From positions 724,001 to 788,000 of the forward strand of contig NZ_CP043311.1 in the NCBI RefSeq assembly GCF_008807375.1: DNA of 64,000 bases, written 5' to 3'. Positions 60,354-64,000 of the stretch are shown here, in pieces. This stretch comes from Pseudomonas lalkuanensis. GTDB taxonomy: Bacteria; Pseudomonadota; Gammaproteobacteria; Pseudomonadales; Pseudomonadaceae. Position 1 is the first letter of the stretch. Each line of letters begins with the position of its first letter. The position numbers were made by a program, and so were the translations under genes. The notes under the pieces were generated by a model. That model saw only the letters and a program-made list of their open reading frames with translations, had not been told where the DNA came from and searched no databases.

Positions 60354-61508
60354 TCAGGCGGCGCGGGTGACGTAGCGTCGACGACTGGTCAGCGCGGTCG
60401 CCACGAACAGGGCTGCCGCCAGGCACAACGCCAGCGGCAGCCCTTGCGGGCCGAGCCCCATCAGCGCCCCGCTGAACAGCGGGCCGACCAGACTGCCGAT
60501 GCCCCAGAGCATGCCCACGCAGGCATTGGCGGTGACCAGGTCCTGGCCGCTGAAGCGCTCGCCGATCAGCACCAGGGCCAGGGTGTAGACGCCGCCGGCC
60601 ACCGCACCGAGCATCACCAGCGCCGGCCAGAGCAGGCCCGGAACCTCCATCAGCCAGGGCAGTGCTACGCCGATGGCCAGCGCGGCCACGCCGCAGCACA
60701 GGTGCAGGCGGCTGCGCTCTGTGCGGTCGGAAAGCCAGCCCAGGGGTACCTGGCAGACCATGTCTCCCAGCAGGATCACCGTGACCATGAAGGCGGCGAC
60801 GCCCACGCCGTAACCGTGGGCGCTGGCATACACGGGAAACAGCGACAGCACCACCGCATCGAAGAAGGCGAAGAACAGCACGCCGGTGCAGAGCGCCGGG
60901 GCTACCCGCAGGAAGCCGGCGAGGGAGAAGGTTCGAACGTCATCCTCGGCCGCTTGCGCCCAGCCGCTCGGCAGGCTGCGCCAGATGAGCGCCAGGGCAG
61001 CCAGGTTGGCCAGGGTCACGATCATCACCAGCCATGGGCCCTGGGTGCCGATCAGGCCAATCAGCGCCGGGCCGCCCAATTGGCAGCCGGTGAAGCAGGC
61101 GGCGTAGAAGGCCACCACCTGGCCGCGCTTGTCCTCATCGCAGAGTTCATTGACCCAGGATTCCCCGAGGATCACCGCCACCCCCATGCCGACACCCAGC
61201 ACCAGACGCGCCAGGGCCAGCAGGGTTCGCGATTCCGGCAGCCACTCCAGGGCGCTGGCGCTGAGGGTGCAGAGGACGAAGCAGGCGAGATAGAGGGTGC
61301 GGCCGGAGAAGCGCCGGCACAGCGGGTGGACCAGAAAGGCGGCGAGGATCATGCCGGCCGCCGGCATGGCACTGAGGATGCCGATCTCCAGGGTGGAGGC
61401 GCCGGCCTCCAGCAGGCGCAGGGAAACCAGCGGCAGGGTGGCGCCCATGCCGAGGCCGATGACCGACACGGCAAAGATCAGGACGCCCAGTAACCAACGA
61501 TTGTTCAT
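60354..61508 (-). CDS. MFS transporter (YcaD-like)
   Basis: Inner-membrane major facilitator protein of 384 residues with about twelve hydrophobic segments: GLGMGATLPLVSLRLLEAGA in segment 1, ARLVLGVGMGVAVILGESWV in segment 4, and the loop GWLSDRTERSRL between the two halves. The pattern resembles the YcaD group, whose substrates are unknown. It converges on the dehydrogenase gene; a 14-base palindrome (60273-60286) lies between them. Confidence 0.85.
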   Translation of the reverse strand: MNNRWLLGVLIFAVSVIGLGMGATLPLVSLRLLEAGASTLEIGILSAMPAAGMILAAFLVHPLCRRFSGRTLYLACFVLCTLSASALEWLPESRTLLALARLVLGVGMGVAVILGESWVNELCDEDKRGQVVAFYAACFTGCQLGGPALIGLIGTQGPWLVMIVTLANLAALALIWRSLPSGWAQAAEDDVRTFSLAGFLRVAPALCTGVLFFAFFDAVVLSLFPVYASAHGYGVGVAAFMVTVILLGDMVCQVPLGWLSDRTERSRLHLCCGVAALAIGVALPWLMEVPGLLWPALVMLGAVAGGVYTLALVLIGERFSGQDLVTANACVGMLWGIGSLVGPLFSGALMGLGPQGLPLALCLAAALFVATALTSRRRYVTRAA

Positions 61509-61940
61509 TCTCGACTCCTGCCCGAATTGAACGGCCCGGGCCTGGCCAGAAAGCAAGGCAGACACCCGCGCGAAGACGGGGTGTCAGGGGATTCAGCGAA
61601 CGACGAGCCGCAGGACGCGACTCAGGCGCGGAGGGCGGGAGGCGAGAAGGTGAAGGCGAAGAGCACGCTGCGGCGGCGCTTGAGTTTTGCGTCACGCGGC
61701 CAGGTGCGCGCCGACAGCGCCGGATCGGGCTGGACGGGACGGAGCTGGGGGGCGGGCGGGAACATCGAGCGAACTTCGGCAGACAACGCGAGGGCGCGCA
61801 GTCTAAGTAGCCCGGCGCTCCCGGTCAACGCGCGTCGGACGTGCCGCCGTCCGCGCGGAGCAATGGTTGAAACCGAGGCTGGCTGACCTTCGCATCCATG
61901 GCGCAAGATAGGGACGAGTTCCCCTGCCAGGAAGCAGACC
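61509..61940. other. 432-base gap between MFS gene and amn
   Basis: Divergent promoter region with no convincing gene. It contains a 7-bp inverted repeat, GACACCC/GGGTGTC (61561-61585). A 47-codon open frame at 61622-61765 on the minus strand lacks a ribosome site and is very Pro/Arg-rich. I could not identify clear -35/-10 boxes for either flanking gene. Confidence 0.5.
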
Positions 61941-63416
61941 GTGAGCAGCCCGTCGTTCAATGAATTCATCGTCGCCGCCACCGCCGAAGAGGCCGTTACG
62001 CGCCTTTCCGCCCTTTACCATCGCGCTACCGATGCGCTGAGCCAGGCACTGAAGCGCTATCTCAAGGAACGAACCCTGCCCAGCGCCGCCGAGCGCGAGC
62101 TGTTCCGCTATCCCGAACTGCGTGTCACCTACCACTGCCAGGGCGAGGTGCCGAGCACCGTGCGCGCCTACGCCAAGGTACAGGTGCCCGGAACCTACAG
62201 CGTCACCGTGACCCAGCCGGAAGACTTCCGCGGCTACCTGCTGGACCAGTTGGGCCCCCTCATGCAGGACTTCACCGTCACCGTCGAAGTGGGGGTGAGC
62301 CAGCAGAACATTCCCTATCCCTATGTGGTCGAGCAGGGCGATGAACTGGCGGGCTCCGGTGTCACCGCCGCCGAGCTGGCACGGGTCTTCCCCAGCACCG
62401 ACCTTTCCGCCGCCAGCGATGGCGTGGCCGATGGCCTGCACGACTGGGACGATTTCGATCACATGCCCCTGGCGCTGTTCGATGCGGCGCGGGTGGATTT
62501 CTCCCTGCGGCGCCTGGTGCACTACACCGGCAGTGACTGGCGCCACGTGCAGCCGTGGATCCTGCTGACCAACTATCACCGCTACGTCGACCAGTTCATC
62601 CGCTACGGCATCGACCTGCTGCACGAAGACTCGCGCTACGTGCGCATGGTGCTGCCGGGCAACGTCGTGGTGGAGCGTGGCATGGACGAGGGCGAGATGC
62701 AGGCCATCGTCGACGGCGTGGTCTGGCACCGCTACCAGATGCCGGCCTACCACCTGATCGCCGCCAACGGCCACGGCGCCACTCTGGTCAACATCGGTGT
62801 CGGCCCATCCAATGCCAAGAACATCACCGATCACCTTGCCGTGCTGCGCCCGCACTGCTGGCTGATGATCGGCCACTGCGGCGGGCTGCGGCAGTCGCAG
62901 ACCATCGGCGACTACGTGCTGGCCCACGCCTACATGCGCCGCGACGGCATCCTCGACCGGGTACTGCCGCCGAACATTCCCTTGCCGGCACTGGCCGAGG
63001 TGCAGCAGGCGCTGCAGGAAGCCGCTGCCCAGGTCACCGGCGAGCGAGGCGAAGACCTCAAGCGCCGCCTGCGCACCGGCACCGTGCTCACCTACGACGA
63101 CCGCAACTGGGAACTGCGCTGGGCCCAGGAGCGACCGCTGATAAACCTGTCGCGGGCGGTGGCGGTGGATATGGAAAGCGGTACCGTGGCTGCCCAGGGC
63201 TACCGCCTGCGGGTTCCCTACGGCACCTTGCTGTGCGTATCCGACAAGCCGCTGCACAGCGAGATCAAGTTGCCCGGCTCGGCCAGCGCCTTCTACCAGC
63301 GCGCCGTCAGCCAGCACCTGCGCATCGGCATCGCCGCCCTGGACCTGCTGCGTTCCCAGCTCAACGCTTTGCACTCGCGCAAGCTGCGCAGCTTCGACGA
63401 GCCGCCATTCCGCTGA
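61941..63416 (+). CDS. amn: AMP nucleosidase Amn
   Basis: Hydrolyses AMP to adenine and ribose 5-phosphate, adjusting adenylate pools. The 491-residue protein has an N-terminal regulatory domain (about 1-200) and a nucleoside-phosphorylase-like catalytic domain: VNIGVGPSNAKNITDHLAVL, MIGHCGGLRQSQTIGDYVLA and AVDMESGTVAAQGYRLRVPY with the conserved DMESG motif. The start is GTG 41 bases into the frame region after CAGGAAG. Length fits the family (E. coli 484). Confidence 0.96.
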   Translation: MSSPSFNEFIVAATAEEAVTRLSALYHRATDALSQALKRYLKERTLPSAAERELFRYPELRVTYHCQGEVPSTVRAYAKVQVPGTYSVTVTQPEDFRGYLLDQLGPLMQDFTVTVEVGVSQQNIPYPYVVEQGDELAGSGVTAAELARVFPSTDLSAASDGVADGLHDWDDFDHMPLALFDAARVDFSLRRLVHYTGSDWRHVQPWILLTNYHRYVDQFIRYGIDLLHEDSRYVRMVLPGNVVVERGMDEGEMQAIVDGVVWHRYQMPAYHLIAANGHGATLVNIGVGPSNAKNITDHLAVLRPHCWLMIGHCGGLRQSQTIGDYVLAHAYMRRDGILDRVLPPNIPLPALAEVQQALQEAAAQVTGERGEDLKRRLRTGTVLTYDDRNWELRWAQERPLINLSRAVAVDMESGTVAAQGYRLRVPYGTLLCVSDKPLHSEIKLPGSASAFYQRAVSQHLRIGIAALDLLRSQLNALHSRKLRSFDEPPFR

Positions 63417-63436
63417 TCGCGGCAGTCCTTGGGGTG

Positions 63437-63472
63437 TCCTTGCAGGGGCGAATGAATTCGCCCCTGCAAGGA
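63437..63472. repeat. Single REP-type palindrome, near-perfect hairpin
   Basis: Seventeen-base arms TCCTTGCAGGGGCGAAT and ATTCGCCCCTGCAAGGA with a two-base loop lie between converging genes, 20 bases after the amn stop and four bases from the next gene. It has the GGGGCGAAT core of the other REP copies and may also end transcription. Confidence 0.8.
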
Positions 63473-63476
63473 TTTG

Positions 63477-64000
63477 CTATCTCGGCATAGGCGGAATCAG
63501 CCACTGATAGCCCGGTGTCGGCACGCGGAAATCGTCCGCAGCCACCTGCCAGTCCGCCAGCGCCTTGGCCAGGTCGCGAGGCGGGGCGAACTGGCCTTCG
63601 TCGGTGAGGTTGAAGGTGCCGAAATGGATGGCCAGGCTGTGTGCGGATTCCAGTTGCTTGTGGGCCTGGACCGCATCGTCCGGGTTCATGTGGTTGTCGC
63701 GCATGAACCAGCGCGGCGCGTAGGCACCGATTGGTAGCGCGGCGAAGCGCATGGGGCCGAAGCGCTCGCGGATCAGGCGGAACTCCGGCCCCAGGCCGGT
63801 ATCGCCGGGAAACAGGAAGGGGCCGTATGGCGACTCGATGACAAAGCCCATCCACAAGGTTTCGTTTGTGTCGCTGCGGGTTCGCGCCGACCAGTGCTGC
63901 ACCGGCACCGAATGCAGCTTCAGGCCGCCTTCCAGTGGCAGTTCCTGCCACCAGTCCAGCTCGACGACGTTCTTGAAACCGCTTTCCCGGATCAGCAGGG
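63477..64000 (-). CDS. Metallo-beta-lactamase-fold hydrolase (3' part only)
   Basis: C-terminal 174 or so residues of a protein cut by the right window edge. Visible are VPVQHWSARTRSDTNETLWM, then GPFLFPGDTGLGPEF (metal-binding Asp), PIGAYAPRWFMRDNHMNPDD and AIHFGTFNLTDEGQFAPP with the late histidine. This is the pattern of RomA/NAPE-PLD-like MBL-fold proteins, often membrane-associated hydrolases. The true start and the HxHxDH motif lie outside the window. Confidence 0.85.
   Translation of the reverse strand, partial: LLIRESGFKNVVELDWWQELPLEGGLKLHSVPVQHWSARTRSDTNETLWMGFVIESPYGPFLFPGDTGLGPEFRLIRERFGPMRFAALPIGAYAPRWFMRDNHMNPDDAVQAHKQLESAHSLAIHFGTFNLTDEGQFAPPRDLAKALADWQVAADDFRVPTPGYQWLIPPMPR

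Noticed and set aside
61622..61765. 47-codon open frame in the gap before amn, minus strand
   Set aside because: No ribosome site, Pro/Arg-rich composition typical of non-coding GC-rich DNA, and no similarity I recognise; a leader peptide cannot be excluded but is not supported.

Overview
This is 64 kb of high-GC chromosomal DNA from a Pseudomonas species, probably not P. aeruginosa. Gene content and order follow, from memory, the P. aeruginosa PAO1 block from about PA4025 (eutC) down to PA3970 (amn). There is no prophage, insertion sequence, CRISPR array, rRNA or tRNA gene that I can see. The left 14 kb is accessory catabolism; the rest is mostly core cell-envelope, RNA and cofactor genes.

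Region 1 (1-9.2 kb) is ethanolamine use: eutC, eutB and an ethanolamine permease on the minus strand, an AraC-family regulator, a cytosolic aldehyde dehydrogenase (exaC type) and a sigma-54 activator (EatR/AcoR type). Permease, cobalamin-dependent lyase and dehydrogenase together would give ethanolamine to acetaldehyde to acetate. No microcompartment genes are present. A clear sigma-54 promoter and two palindromic candidate activator sites lie between exaC and eatR. Region 2 (9.2-14.06 kb) is a 2-aminoethylphosphonate module (phnW, an organophosphate-type MFS transporter, phnX and a divergent LysR regulator). It sits between eatR and mpl, which I recall as adjacent in PAO1, and REP-type palindromes lie at both ends. 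A potential three-way-junction RNA followed by a T-run lies between phnW and the transporter.

Region 3 (14-26.2 kb) holds mpl, ubiX, a small lipoprotein, a YbaK-type tRNA deacylase, a MORN-repeat/C13-protease lipoprotein, a MaoC protein, lrgAB, a stand-alone LON N-domain, a DedA-PAP2 fusion, a 3-methyladenine glycosylase, a methyltransferase and an alpha/beta hydrolase carrying a PilZ-like C-terminus.

Region 4 (26.4-36.5 kb) is one long plus-strand envelope cluster: proA-nadD-rsfS-rlmH-mrdA-rodA-mltB-rlpA-dacA-ybeD-lipB, closed by a strong hairpin against the converging lipA. Region 5 (36.5-50.7 kb) is mostly minus strand: lipA, a second MltB-family transglycosylase, a 52-codon arfA ribosome-rescue gene with a hairpin inside its coding sequence, holA, lptE, leuS, then lnt-corC-ybeY-phoH-miaB. 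Two plus-strand genes (zinc ribbon, YdcF) lie between leuS and lnt. Region 6 (50.8-64 kb) holds DUF1820, a Sel1 protein, a membrane protein, hemL, thiE, thiD, the hybrid sensor kinase ladS, a TetR regulator with a double palindromic operator, an AidB-like acyl-CoA dehydrogenase, an MFS transporter, amn, and the 3' part of a metallo-beta-lactamase-fold gene cut by the window edge.

The most unusual items are the arfA gene with its internal hairpin and an ssrA-like C-terminus, the structured element between phnW and its transporter, the MORN-C13 lipoprotein, the hydrolase-PilZ fusion, and the 44-bp palindrome immediately before the tetR start codon. All assignments come from reading the sequence; no database search was run.
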